The notes: generated by a model from the sequence alone, not told the origin. A stretch of DNA of 64,000 nt from Propionicimonas sp020161015 (GCF_964266745.1 NZ_CAXWGX010000001.1:310001-374000), one strand, 5' to 3'; positions 17,337 through 26,438 are shown, counted from the stretch's first letter. Program-made: numbers and translations.

Positions 17337-19031
17337 TCAGCCCGGCAGGTCCGCCCGCGGAAGGCGGTGGCGCATCAGCACCACCTGGTAGGGGTTCCAC
17401 GTCGACAGGGTGTAGCGCAGCACGAGGTCGTCGCCCTCGACGGCGGCATCGAAGAGGTAGGGCGCGTAGGCGGCGCCCGTCCGGCGTGCCTGGGCGCGGA
17501 ACACCCGGTCGCCGACCTCGTCCGCGGGCGAGGCCTTGATGAACCGCGTGTTCGGGTCGGTGCTCATGCCGGTCCGCACCCAGTCCAGCAGCCGGAGCCG
17601 GGGCGACCACGGACCCTGCGGCGCCGTGGCGGTGCGCAGCACGACGGACGGGCCGATCGGCTCCTCCGGGGCGGACGTGGTGAGCAGCACGTACCGTCCG
17701 GCGGCGGCCACCCAGCGCACCGACAGCTCGCCCAGCGCTGCCGGGCCGAACAGGGGCGCGGCGTCGTCCTCCGCGTCCGACCAGCCCGACCCCGCCCAGT
17801 AGCGCGCGGCCGGGGCCTCCCCGGCGGCGAGCGCGGCCAGGGCAGGCTGGTCGAGCACGGCGAGGCGGGGGTCGGAGGCCCGGTACGGACCGCTCCCCCA
17901 CACCAGCAGCACCTCTCCGTCCCCACCACAGCCCGGCACGGCTGCCGCCGGACGCTGCTGCACCGACACGTTCACGAAGTGCCGCGCGCTGAACGTCCGG
18001 ACCGCCTCGAACCGCACCGGGCTGCGACGCGTGGACGGGTCGATCACCAGGTCCTGCTCGACCGCCCTCGCCAGCACCGAGCGTCCCATCACCCGGTGGC
18101 CGCGGAAGTGGTCGGACGTGAAGAAGGCGTACAGCCGGCCGCCGTGCGAGAAGCCGTCCAGGGGCACGTCGTACTCGCGCATGGTGACCCGCCCGGCGCG
18201 GCGTCCGACGACCTTCAGCGGAGAGCCGTGGAACCGGACGCCGGGGAGCCCGGGCGCGAGCAGGCCGGGGACGTCAGGCCCCGCGTCCGGCAGAACCTCG
18301 GCGATCGCGTCGCGGGTGGCCAGCCACGGCCGTGCGGCCCAGTGGGTGTCGCCGAAGAGGAGGAAGCTGCGGCCGGCGTGGTCGACCCGCACGCCGAGGT
18401 CGGTGCCGCGCACTCCGGCGGTCGACAGCGACGACGACAGGGTCGGTGCCCGCTCACCCCAGGGCGTCGGGGTCGCGTCCCGCTCGCCGGTCACCTGCGC
18501 CAGCTTCACCGACTCGGTCGTCGCGACGGAGAAGGGCTCCTCGTCGACCAGGCGCAGGCAGGAGGACCGCTCCCAGGCGCCGCCCGGGGTGCGGTGGTAG
18601 CCGAAGATCGACCCGTCCTCGTCGACAAGGGCGTGCCCGCCGCCCGGGACCGACGCCACCGCCACCGCCCGGACCTGTCGCGATCCGGCCACGACCTGCG
18701 CCGGGGACAACGTTCCGGCGTCCCCGGCGCCCTCCAGCGGCCGGATCGTGACGCCGATCGCCGGTCGCCAGCCGTCCCGCCCATGGACGTGGACGGTCGA
18801 GCCGTTCCCGGTCGGCACGACCGCGAACAGGCGGCGCCCCCTGCGGACGAGCACGCCGGGGCCGGTGGCCCCCGTCACGACGGTCGCGACCCGCTCCCAC
18901 GGACGGTCGGGGCGGTCGAGGCGCCGACGGTAGTGGTCGAGGCGGGTGCCGGTGAGCACGAGCGCGTCGAGGCGGGGACGCGGCAACCCGGACGCGACCA
19001 GGCTGGCCGGTCCGATGCCCGGCCGGCTCAC
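17337..19031 (-). CDS. DUF4185 domain protein
   Basis: The 564-residue protein has no clear signal peptide from the GTG start used here. The second half (from about residue 215) matches the DUF4185 pattern: TDLGVRVDHAGRSFLLFGDT, HGGRLYAFFTSDH and MSTDPNTRF, which resembles five-bladed-propeller glycosidase-like proteins. The first half (residues 10-200) also looks beta-rich. The GTG overlaps the stop of the upstream GT87 gene (GTGA), which argues for coupling and a role on the same glycan. No catalytic activity can be assigned. Confidence 0.78.
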   Translation of the reverse strand: MSRPGIGPASLVASGLPRPRLDALVLTGTRLDHYRRRLDRPDRPWERVATVVTGATGPGVLVRRGRRLFAVVPTGNGSTVHVHGRDGWRPAIGVTIRPLEGAGDAGTLSPAQVVAGSRQVRAVAVASVPGGGHALVDEDGSIFGYHRTPGGAWERSSCLRLVDEEPFSVATTESVKLAQVTGERDATPTPWGERAPTLSSSLSTAGVRGTDLGVRVDHAGRSFLLFGDTHWAARPWLATRDAIAEVLPDAGPDVPGLLAPGLPGVRFHGSPLKVVGRRAGRVTMREYDVPLDGFSHGGRLYAFFTSDHFRGHRVMGRSVLARAVEQDLVIDPSTRRSPVRFEAVRTFSARHFVNVSVQQRPAAAVPGCGGDGEVLLVWGSGPYRASDPRLAVLDQPALAALAAGEAPAARYWAGSGWSDAEDDAAPLFGPAALGELSVRWVAAAGRYVLLTTSAPEEPIGPSVVLRTATAPQGPWSPRLRLLDWVRTGMSTDPNTRFIKASPADEVGDRVFRAQARRTGAAYAPYLFDAAVEGDDLVLRYTLSTWNPYQVVLMRHRLPRADLPG

Positions 19032-20224
19032 CGCGTGTGCGCCGGCACGGCCGGTGCCTGCGACGGGGTCCTGGGCAGCCCGAGCAGGCAGAACAGGACG
19101 AGCACGAGGGTGGCCGAGTCGCCGAGCAGCAGCAGGCCTGTGGGAAGGTCCGGCCGGAAGCTGATCGTGGGTACCAGCGCGGAGAAGCCGACGAGCACCG
19201 CCCACCCCGCCCAGCGGGCCCATCCCCCGCGCAGGGCGAGGAACAGGCCGGCGAGGGGGAGCCACACGAGGTGGTGCGGCCAGCTGATCGGGCTGACCAC
19301 GGTGGTCATCATTCCGACGACGAGGACGGCGGCCAGTTCGTCCCCGTCGAGGTGGTGGCGTCGCGCCCTGGCCAGGGCGACGCCACCGATGACGAGCACC
19401 AGCACCAGCCACAGCAGGCGCTGCGCATCCCCCCCGATGCCCCAGTGCGCCATCACCCCGAGCAGGGACTTGTTCCGGACCCCGTCCACCTCCCCGACCC
19501 GGCTCGTGTCCAGCAGGAGCTGGGTCCAGTACCGCACCGACTCCCCGGGCAGCACCAGGAAGCCCAGCGCGGTCGCCCCCGCAGCGGTGGCGGAGGCGAC
19601 CGCCGCGGCGCGCCACTGCCGGGTGACCAGGAAGTAGGGGATGAAGGCCAGCGGGGTCAGCTTGATCGCGCCGGCGAGGCCGACGAGGACGCCCCGCCAG
19701 CGCGGGGGCACCAGGACGGCGTCCGCGATCACCGCCGCGACCAGCGCCAGGCTGACCTGGCCCACCGTGATGCCGTTCACCACGGGCTCGCTGAGCAGCA
19801 GGCCCAGGGCGCCGAGGCCGAGCACGAGCCGGCCCTCCGTCGTCCCCTTCCTGGCGCGGGCGGGTGACCGGTCGATCACCACCGCCGCCAGCCCCACCGT
19901 GAGCAGCGCGAGGACCGCCATCCAGCCGTACAGCCCCACGCCCAGGGGGAGCCACGCCGACGGGAGGAACACCAGCGCCGCGAAGGGCGGATAGGTGAAG
20001 GGCATGTGCTGGCCGGGGAGCCCCTCGAGCACGAAGTCGTACAGGCCGCGTCCGTCGAGGAGGTACTGGACGGCCCCCCGGTACACCTCGTAGTCGGTGT
20101 ACCGGACGTCCCGCACCAGCGCGACGACGAAGGAGCCCAGGACTGTCAGCCCCCCGGCGATCCCCGCGAGGGCGATGCCCCGGCGCCCGACCCCCCACGG
20201 ACGCGGCTCCGACGTCGTCGTCAC
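19028..20224 (-). CDS. GT87-like polytopic glycosyltransferase
   Basis: The 398-residue polytopic protein is a close relative of its upstream neighbour. Both contain TYPPFAALVFLP-type loops, GLAGAIKLTPLAF(I/V)PY, a RNKSLLG/VNKSLLG motif and SPISWPHHLVW. They belong to the DUF2029/GT87 family that uses polyprenyl-phosphate sugars. The GTG start overlaps the previous stop (GTGA), and its own stop overlaps the DUF4185 start in the same way, so the three genes are a translationally coupled unit. Confidence 0.86.
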   Translation of the reverse strand: MTTTSEPRPWGVGRRGIALAGIAGGLTVLGSFVVALVRDVRYTDYEVYRGAVQYLLDGRGLYDFVLEGLPGQHMPFTYPPFAALVFLPSAWLPLGVGLYGWMAVLALLTVGLAAVVIDRSPARARKGTTEGRLVLGLGALGLLLSEPVVNGITVGQVSLALVAAVIADAVLVPPRWRGVLVGLAGAIKLTPLAFIPYFLVTRQWRAAAVASATAAGATALGFLVLPGESVRYWTQLLLDTSRVGEVDGVRNKSLLGVMAHWGIGGDAQRLLWLVLVLVIGGVALARARRHHLDGDELAAVLVVGMMTTVVSPISWPHHLVWLPLAGLFLALRGGWARWAGWAVLVGFSALVPTISFRPDLPTGLLLLGDSATLVLVLFCLLGLPRTPSQAPAVPAHTR

Positions 20225-21432
20225 GGCGTCGCGCCGGGCAGGTCCGGCCTCCGCCGCCCGGGCCGCAGGCCGAACCCGAGCACCAGCAGGACGGCCAGGG
20301 CGGGCAGCTCGACCCCGGCACCCAGCAGGGTGCCGACCGTGCCGGCCGGGTAGTCGCCGAACCACGGGTAGCCGAGGAAGATGACGAACAGGACGGCGCC
20401 CAGCGCCACGGGCAGCGGACCCCGCTGGAGCAGGTACCAGGCCGCGGCGAGCACCAGCCAGAGCTGGTGGTGCGGCCACGAGATCGGCGACACTGCGACC
20501 GAGAGGGCTCCGACCGCCAGGGTGGCGGAGAGCAGGTCGCCGTCGCGGAGGTGCTGCGCCGCCCGCCAGTACGCGAGCGCGGCGACCGCGGCGGCCACGC
20601 CCAGCCACACCAGCGTCACGGGGGCGCCGTCGGGGAGCTGGCGGGCCAGCGTGCCCAGCAGTGACTTGTTCACCGTCGAGTCGGTCCGCCCGACGCGGCC
20701 GGTCTGCCACAGCTTGTCCGTCCAGTACGCCACGGACGGACCGGGCAGCACGGCGAGAGCCAGCCCCGTTGCCGCGGCGAAGGTTCCGCCGCAGACCGCG
20801 GCCTGCCGCCACTGGCGGGTGAGCAGGTAGTAGGGCAGGAACACCAGCGGCGTGAGCTTGATCGCTCCCGCCAGGCCCACGAGAAGACCCTGCCAGCGGC
20901 GTGGGAGCAGGTGGTCGCACAGCGCGAGCGCGATCACGAAGAGGCTGACCTGGCCGACGATCAGGTTGTGCAGGAACGGGTAGGTCGCCATCACCGGTAC
21001 GGCGAGCCCGGCGACCCACGCCACGCCGAGCGTGGACGAGCGCGTCCCGTCGGCCCCGCGGTCGCGTCCGGACGCCCGAACGAGGACGGCGAGGCAGGCC
21101 ACGACGACGGCGAAGGTGAGGACGGTCCAGACGACCTTGGCCGTCAGGGAGTCCATGAGGGCGAACGGGGTCAGCAGGATGGCGGCGAACGGCGGGTAGG
21201 TGAAGCCCAGTCCGTGCACCGTCGGGTGGGTGTAGGTGTACTCGTAGAGGTTCCCGCCGCCGAACGCGTAGGAGATGGCGCCGCGGTAGATGTCCAGGTC
21301 GCCCAGCATCCCCGCGGTCCCGGACGTGACCACCAGCCCGTAGACCAGCAGCGCACCGACCGCGATCGCGCCGGCAACCAGCACCACCGCGAGGATGCCG
21401 GTACGCCGGGTCGTGGTCGCTGTGTCGCTCAC
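20221..21432 (-). CDS. GT87-like polytopic glycosyltransferase
   Basis: The 403-residue first gene of the leftward cluster has about eleven membrane segments, the acidic motif LGDLDIYRGAISYAF after the first segment, TYPPFAAILLTP, GLAGAIKLTPLVFLPY and SPISWPHHQLW. It is strongly similar to the next gene, so the pair arose by tandem duplication. The GTG start is preceded by GGAAGGG, and a TAGCCT box lies about 25 bases further upstream as a possible -10. Sugar donor and acceptor are unknown. Confidence 0.86.
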   Translation of the reverse strand: MSDTATTTRRTGILAVVLVAGAIAVGALLVYGLVVTSGTAGMLGDLDIYRGAISYAFGGGNLYEYTYTHPTVHGLGFTYPPFAAILLTPFALMDSLTAKVVWTVLTFAVVVACLAVLVRASGRDRGADGTRSSTLGVAWVAGLAVPVMATYPFLHNLIVGQVSLFVIALALCDHLLPRRWQGLLVGLAGAIKLTPLVFLPYYLLTRQWRQAAVCGGTFAAATGLALAVLPGPSVAYWTDKLWQTGRVGRTDSTVNKSLLGTLARQLPDGAPVTLVWLGVAAAVAALAYWRAAQHLRDGDLLSATLAVGALSVAVSPISWPHHQLWLVLAAAWYLLQRGPLPVALGAVLFVIFLGYPWFGDYPAGTVGTLLGAGVELPALAVLLVLGFGLRPGRRRPDLPGATP

Positions 21433-21945
21433 GCTCGGCCCTTCCGTCTCGTCCGGAAAAGGCTAGCCGCGGCGCGCGTGCGGCGTCTGTTCCCCGCGCG
21501 GGGACGGCGACAGGTGGGACGGGAACGTCGGCGACGGCTGGCCCCACCGGCCGCGCCGGTCTCCCGACGCGGCGGGTGGGTCCGGCTGGTCCGGACGACC
21601 GTTCTCCGCCAAGCCCGGTCGTCCGAGTGAACCGTGATCGCCCTGTTTCCCCTCAGCGCGGCCTGCCCGGGACCCCGGCGTGGGGGCCGTCGGTGAGGAC
21701 GGCCTGATGCCTTCGCACAGTGACCCCGAGCCCGCGAACGGCGTCCACGGTTCAACGGGTTAGTTGACCACTGCGGCCCGAATTGTTCAAGACAGTCGTA
21801 GACAAAGGTTGACGCCGCAGCCTCCCGCCGCCACCTCTGGCGCTGCGGTCGGGCGTGAGAGGTCTCTCATGGAGTTCTCCCGGTGGTCTCACGCGGCGCT
21901 GGTGGACTCGTCCCCATCACCGCAAGACACGAGGAAGGAACCACC
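21433..21945. other. Gene-free divergent intergenic region
   Basis: This stretch of about 510 bases separates the leftward GT87 cluster from a rightward small exported-protein gene and must hold promoters for both. I see no credible ORF. Near the right end, TTGACC at 21764-21769 and a GTTCAAC/GTTGAC imperfect inverted element at about 21751-21768 are candidate regulatory sequences but not convincing. AT content rises between 21750 and 21810 relative to its surroundings. Confidence 0.4.
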
Positions 21946-22347
21946 ATGAGGATCAACCGCTCCACCGCCCTGTGGGCCGTCACCGGCGCGATCGGCGTCA
22001 CGCTGCTGGGGGGAACCGCCGTCGCCATGGCCGAGGAGGCCACGCCCACGCCGAGCCCGACGAGCAGCGTGACGGTCCCGTCGTCACCCGCGCCCACCGC
22101 GACCCCGTCCGGCACCGCGGGGGCGGCGTCGTCGCCCACGGTCGTCACGGCGAACACCGCGCCCACCGCGAACACCCCGGCGACACCGGCCACGGCCAAC
22201 ACCGCCAACACGCCCAACACCGCCAACACGCCCAACACCCCGAACACGCCCAACAGCCCGAACACGCCCAACAGCCCCAACACCCCGAACACCCCCAACT
22301 CGCCCACCAGCCCGACCAGCGCTCCGAGCGCCCCTTCGGCAGACTGA
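21946..22347 (+). CDS. Small exported protein with Asn-Thr-Pro repeats
   Basis: The 133-residue product has a short basic N-terminus (MRINRSTALWAV) and a hydrophobic signal or anchor at about residues 8-29 ending AMAEEA, followed by a purely low-complexity tail of Thr, Ser, Pro and Asn. Residues 84-120 are a run of NTP/NSP triplets. GAGGAAGG lies eight bases before the ATG. The N-terminus is clearly related to the protein at 23577 (MRITATTAWAVSGALG). The tail may span the cell wall or be glycosylated. Function unknown. Confidence 0.75.
   Translation: MRINRSTALWAVTGAIGVTLLGGTAVAMAEEATPTPSPTSSVTVPSSPAPTATPSGTAGAASSPTVVTANTAPTANTPATPATANTANTPNTANTPNTPNTPNSPNTPNSPNTPNTPNSPTSPTSAPSAPSAD
22195..22305 (+). 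repeat. 9-bp coding tandem repeat (Asn-Thr-Pro)
   Basis: About twelve imperfect copies of a nine-base unit such as AACACGCCC run in frame and encode NTP, NTA or NSP triplets. Multiples of nine keep the frame, so copy number could change between strains without breaking the gene. Confidence 0.85.
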
Positions 22348-22351
22348 CCGG

Positions 22352-23506
22352 GTGGACGACCTCACGGCGGCGGCAGCCCTCCTGCGATCCACGGACGCGG
22401 GAGGGCTGCTCGCGGCCGCCCTCACGGGCGGGCCGGAACCCGCAGGGTTCACGGCAGCGCTCACCGACTGGCACTACCGCCCGGGCGCGGAGGTGACCGC
22501 GGGGTACCGCGTCGGGTACGACACCCCGGGCGGCCACGTCGTGGAACACCTGTTCGCCACCACGTCCGCCGTCGGAGCCCCCGCGGCGGTGCTGGCCCGG
22601 GGGGCGTCGCGGTTCGCCGTCTGGCGCCATCCCGACGACCCCCGCCTGCCGGGCCTGGCCCCGTCCTGTGACCCCGCGACCGTGATGGGGTGGCTCGGCG
22701 TCCGTCCCGAACGGTTCGACCTGTCGCTGCTGGGCTACCGGCCGCTGCGCCGGGCGGTCCTGCGCGCCACGGCGGACGCCGACGTGGCCTATCTCAAGGT
22801 GCTGCGGCCAGGGCGGGCCGACGCCCTTGCCGAACGGCAGGGGCTCTTCGCCGGTGCGGGCCTCACGCCCGCGCTGCTGTCCCGGCCCGCGCCGGGCGTG
22901 CTGGTCACGCCGGCCGCGGGCGGGCGTCCCCTGGCCGCGCACCTCGCCGACCCGGGGCTCGGGCTGCCGGGTGCCGGCGACCTGCTCGCCCTCCTCGACC
23001 GGCTGCCCCCCGGCCTGGTGTCGCTGCCCCGGCGCGCGCCCTGGGCAGAAAGGCTCGACTTCCACGCCGCCACTGCTGTCGACCGCCTCCCCGACGCCGC
23101 CGGTCGGGTCGGCGCACTGCGGACGCGGCTCGAGCGGGTCCTCGCCACCGCACCCGTCGGGCCCACCGTGCCCACCCACGGCGACCTCCACGAGGCCAAC
23201 ATCATGGTCGAGGACGGCCGGTTGTCGCTGATCGACCTGGACGCGGCCGGCCCCGGCCACCGGGAGGACGACCTGGCCTGCCTGCTCGCCCACCTGGCGG
23301 TTCTCCCGTCGCTGTCGCCCGGCCACTACGCGGCGGTGCCCGCGCTGCTGGAGGCCTGGTGGGAGGCCTTCGCCGCAGCCACGCCCGAGCCGGCGGCGCT
23401 GGCGGCGCGCGTGTCCGCCGTCCTGCTCAGCCTGGTCGCCGGGGACGCCGGCCAGGCGGCGACCCGGCTCGCGTCGGCCGAGCAGTGGGCCGGCCGCGCA
23501 GCATGA
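22352..23506 (+). CDS. Aminoglycoside/choline phosphotransferase-fold protein
   Basis: The 384-residue protein has an APH/choline-kinase fold. A candidate ATP lysine is in AYLKVLRP (about residue 149), the catalytic loop is THGDLHEANIM (HGD at 276-278), and the metal-binding DLD is in LSLIDLDAAG (295-297). The catalytic residues are intact, so it should be an active small-molecule kinase, but the substrate is not predictable and antibiotic resistance should not be assumed. The GTG start lies four bases after the stop of the upstream small exported-protein gene, suggesting an operon with it and with the paralogue 70 bases downstream. Confidence 0.83.
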   Translation: MDDLTAAAALLRSTDAGGLLAAALTGGPEPAGFTAALTDWHYRPGAEVTAGYRVGYDTPGGHVVEHLFATTSAVGAPAAVLARGASRFAVWRHPDDPRLPGLAPSCDPATVMGWLGVRPERFDLSLLGYRPLRRAVLRATADADVAYLKVLRPGRADALAERQGLFAGAGLTPALLSRPAPGVLVTPAAGGRPLAAHLADPGLGLPGAGDLLALLDRLPPGLVSLPRRAPWAERLDFHAATAVDRLPDAAGRVGALRTRLERVLATAPVGPTVPTHGDLHEANIMVEDGRLSLIDLDAAGPGHREDDLACLLAHLAVLPSLSPGHYAAVPALLEAWWEAFAAATPEPAALAARVSAVLLSLVAGDAGQAATRLASAEQWAGRAA

Positions 23507-23576
23507 GAGAACCCTCACCGGCGGGCCCTTCAGTGGTCACCGGCCGGCGGCTACGGTGAACGGAGGAGGAGGACGG

Positions 23577-23831
23577 ATGAGGATCACGGCGACCACGGCC
23601 TGGGCCGTCTCGGGTGCGCTCGGGGTGGCGACCTTCGCCACCGGGCTGCTGGTGACCGGGAACGGCGAGGCCGCGGAGCCGCCTGCGCCGCGTCCCGCGG
23701 TCACGGTCTCCGGCACAGCGCTCCCGGGCGAGAGCCCGACGGCCCGTCCCTCGGCCGACCCCACCGACACCGACGACACCACCGGCCCCTCGCCGGTGTC
23801 CCCGCCGAGTGCGGAGACGCCGGACGACTAG
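23577..23831 (+). CDS. Small exported protein, paralogue of 21946 gene
   Basis: The 84-residue product starts MRITATTAWAVSGALGVATF, matching the N-terminus of the protein at 21946. After the hydrophobic segment (residues 6-28) comes a Pro/Thr/Asp-rich tail without the NTP repeats. GGAGGAGGA precedes the ATG at a good distance. It ends 56 bases from the convergent response-regulator gene. The pair may be envelope proteins whose only conserved part is the signal/anchor. Confidence 0.7.
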   Translation: MRITATTAWAVSGALGVATFATGLLVTGNGEAAEPPAPRPAVTVSGTALPGESPTARPSADPTDTDDTTGPSPVSPPSAETPDD

Positions 23832-23887
23832 GAGTCACCGGTCGGCAAGCGTGGCCGCCCAGCGGGGAGTCGCCGCGACCTCACCGA

Positions 23888-24556
23888 TCACGACGGGGAG
23901 ACCAGGCGATAGCCCATCCCGCGGACGGTCTCGAACCGCTCCGCCCCCAACTTGCGGCGCAGGTAGCGGACGTAGACGTCGACGACGTTCGAGCCCGGGT
24001 CGAAGTCGTAGCCCCACGCCCCGGACAACAACTGCTCCCTGCTGAGCACCATCCCCGGGTTGCGCAGGAACATCTCGGCGAGGGTGAACTCGCGCGCGGT
24101 CAGGTCGACGCTGCGCCCGGCCACGTCCGCGCGACGTGTCCGCAGGTCGAGCGACAGGTCGCCGTGGGAGAGCACGAGCGACGGGTCGGGCACGCCCTCG
24201 GTGCGCAGACGCAGCTGGATCCGGGCGAGGAGCTCCTCGAAGGCGAACGGCTTGGGGACGTAGTCGTCCGCGCCCGACTGCAGCCCCTGGACGCGGTCGG
24301 CCACCGAGGAGCGGGCCGTGAGCATGATCACCGGCATCGTGGCACCCTGGCCGCGCAGCCGGGCCAGCACCTCGAACCCGTCGATGCCGGGCAGGCCGAC
24401 GTCGAGCACCACGAGGTCGATCTGCTCGCCGAGCGCCAGCTCGACCGCGGCCTCCCCGGAGGACTCGACCAGGGTCGTGAAACCCGCGGCCCGGAGCCCC
24501 TTCGCCACGAACGCCGCGATCCGCGGCTCGTCCTCGACGATCAGGATCTGGCTCAT
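23888..24556 (-). CDS. OmpR-family response regulator
   Basis: The 222-residue regulator has a receiver domain (MSQILIVEDEPRIAAF; phospho-acceptor in LVVLDVGLPGIDG; conserved Lys in DYVPKPFAFEEL) and a winged-helix DNA-binding domain with LTAREFTLAEMFLRNPG and RYLRRKLGAERFETVRGMGY. It is coupled to the upstream sensor kinase gene by an ATGA overlap. Its targets are unknown; the convergent exported-protein genes are candidates by proximity only. Confidence 0.93.
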   Translation of the reverse strand: MSQILIVEDEPRIAAFVAKGLRAAGFTTLVESSGEAAVELALGEQIDLVVLDVGLPGIDGFEVLARLRGQGATMPVIMLTARSSVADRVQGLQSGADDYVPKPFAFEELLARIQLRLRTEGVPDPSLVLSHGDLSLDLRTRRADVAGRSVDLTAREFTLAEMFLRNPGMVLSREQLLSGAWGYDFDPGSNVVDVYVRYLRRKLGAERFETVRGMGYRLVSPS

Positions 24557-25986
24557 CCGTCCTCCTCCGTCCGCACGGGCACCACCATGCTGATGCGGCT
24601 GCCCCGTCCGCGTTCCGACTCGATCTCCACCCGGCCGCCGTGCGCCCGCGCGATCGCCGCCACGATGGCCAGGCCGAGTCCGCTCCCGCCGGCCGCCGAC
24701 CCGCGTTCGAAGCGCCGCAGGACGCGCTCGTGGTCGGCCGGGTCGATGCCGGCGCCCTCGTCCCGGACCCACAACCGGGCCTGCTCCCCCTCGATCCTGC
24801 TGCCGAGGCCGACTGTGCTGCCGTCCGCGGAGAAGCGGACGGCGTTCGCCGCCAGCTGCAGCCACGCCTGCGCCACGCGTTGCGGGTCGAGCACCACCTC
24901 CGCCTCCGCGAGCTCGTCGAGCACCCAGTGACGGGGGCCGAGCGCGGTCGCCTTCACCAGGGTCTCGTCGGTCAGCCGGGCGAGGTCCGTGGCCTCGGGC
25001 TGCATGAACTCGGCCCGCTCGGCCTTCGCGAGGGCGAGCAGGTCGTCCACGAGGCGACCCATCCGGTCGGCCTCGTCGAGCACGAGCGCCCGGGTGGCGG
25101 CGACGTCGTCGGGGTCGTGGGGGTCGAGCAGTTCCAGGTGCCCGCGCATGATCGTCAGTGGCGTCCGCAGCTCATGGCCCACGTCGTCCAGCAGGGCCCG
25201 CTGTGCGCCGACGGCGCCCTCGAGCCGGTCCAGCATGCTGTTGAAGGTCTCCGCGAGGGCGGACACGTCGTCGGCCCCCCGCACCGGGATGCGCGCGCCG
25301 AGGTCGGTTTCGGAGATCTCGTCGGCCGTCCGACGCATCCAGCTGATGGGCTCGAGCAGCCGTCCCACCAGCAGCCAGATGAGCAGGCCGACCAGCAGCA
25401 GCGACCCGACCGCCACCAGGACGAAGCTCCGCGACACCTCGCCCAGGAGCGCCTCCTCCGCGCCGAAGTCGACCGCGCGGACGAGGGCCCCGGACGGGGC
25501 GGCGTCCCCGAACCCGACGGGCACCACGAGGTAGCGGTAGTCGCGCAGGGACGTGGCCAGGGTGCCCTGGCTGATCGTCGAGGCACTGGCGAGCGGCAGC
25601 ACGGCCGCGACGAACTCGGGGTCGTCCTCGAGCCTCAGCTCGACGCCGGACTGGGCGGCCCAGCGCACCCGGCCGTCGACGATCCCCAGGACGCCTTCGG
25701 TGGGGGCGAGGACCGACCGCTGGACGGCCACGCGCAGCAGGGGTTCCGCCGCGGCGAACCGGGCACCGGTCGCGGCATCGAGCCCCTCGGTGGCGAGGGC
25801 GCGGAACTCGTCGGCCGCGCGCCCCAGTTCCGCGGCGACGCGCTCCTGGGTGAGCGCGTGGCCCCGGTTGTAGACGATGACCCCCGACAGCAGGAGGGCG
25901 AGCCCGGTGAGCACCACGACGGCGGCGATCACTCGCGCGCGCACGCTCCAGGCGGGACGCAGCGGACCGGGGACGGAGCGGGGCAC
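24553..25986 (-). CDS. Sensor histidine kinase
   Basis: The 477-residue membrane kinase has membrane segments at about 18-39 and 188-208 flanking an extracellular sensor of roughly 145 residues. A HAMP linker (209-260) follows, then the H-box DDVGHELRTPLTIMRG (His 271) and an ATPase domain with a QLAANAVRFS N-box and SGLGLAIVAAIARAHGG. It would phosphorylate the response regulator encoded immediately downstream. The sensor has no recognised ligand motif. Confidence 0.93.
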   Translation of the reverse strand: MPRSVPGPLRPAWSVRARVIAAVVVLTGLALLLSGVIVYNRGHALTQERVAAELGRAADEFRALATEGLDAATGARFAAAEPLLRVAVQRSVLAPTEGVLGIVDGRVRWAAQSGVELRLEDDPEFVAAVLPLASASTISQGTLATSLRDYRYLVVPVGFGDAAPSGALVRAVDFGAEEALLGEVSRSFVLVAVGSLLLVGLLIWLLVGRLLEPISWMRRTADEISETDLGARIPVRGADDVSALAETFNSMLDRLEGAVGAQRALLDDVGHELRTPLTIMRGHLELLDPHDPDDVAATRALVLDEADRMGRLVDDLLALAKAERAEFMQPEATDLARLTDETLVKATALGPRHWVLDELAEAEVVLDPQRVAQAWLQLAANAVRFSADGSTVGLGSRIEGEQARLWVRDEGAGIDPADHERVLRRFERGSAAGGSGLGLAIVAAIARAHGGRVEIESERGRGSRISMVVPVRTEEDG

Positions 25987-26018
25987 GCCGCCCAGTCTGC
26001 CCGAGGACCGAAGCGGGT

Positions 26019-26438
26019 TCAGGCCGGCGGCAGGGCCAGCGGACGCCGCAGCCGCGCGCGTCCGATGTGCACCGGCCCCCCGGCCTCCGCGGTGAACAGC
26101 CGCGATCCCTCCGGCAGCAGCTGGAGCTCCTGCACGACCTCGGCGAGCCGCGTGAGCTGCTGGCGCAGCCCGTCGAGCTCCGCCTCCAGCGCGAGGATCC
26201 GGCGCACGCCCTCGAGGTTGATGCCCTCGTTCTGGGACAGGTACTGGATGTGCCGCAGCTTCGCGATGTCGCGCAGCGAGTAGCGGCGGCCGCGCCCCCG
26301 GGTCCGGCCGGGCACGACCAGGCCGAGCCGGTCGTAGCCGCGCAGCGTCTGCGGGTGCATCTCGGCCAGCTGGGCCGCGACGGAGATCACGAAGATCGGG
26401 GCGTCGGCGTCCAGCCGGTCCGGCAGTCCCGCGGTCAC
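26019..26438 (-). CDS. hspR: Heat shock repressor HspR
   Basis: The 139-residue MerR-type protein has the winged-helix motif AAQLAEMHPQTLRGYDRLGLV, then RRYSLRDIAKLRHIQYLSQ and a C-terminal coiled segment (residues 85-110). HspR binds HAIR inverted repeats and, with DnaK as co-repressor, shuts down the dnaK operon and clpB. The GTG start overlaps the dnaJ stop (GTGA). The gene order and the three HAIR sites in this window make the assignment firm. Confidence 0.95.
   Translation of the reverse strand: MTAGLPDRLDADAPIFVISVAAQLAEMHPQTLRGYDRLGLVVPGRTRGRGRRYSLRDIAKLRHIQYLSQNEGINLEGVRRILALEAELDGLRQQLTRLAEVVQELQLLPEGSRLFTAEAGGPVHIGRARLRRPLALPPA

Noticed and set aside
22352..23506. Aminoglycoside resistance gene
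   Set aside because: The fold and catalytic residues fit APH/choline kinase broadly, but nothing shows antibiotic specificity, and there is no mobile context.
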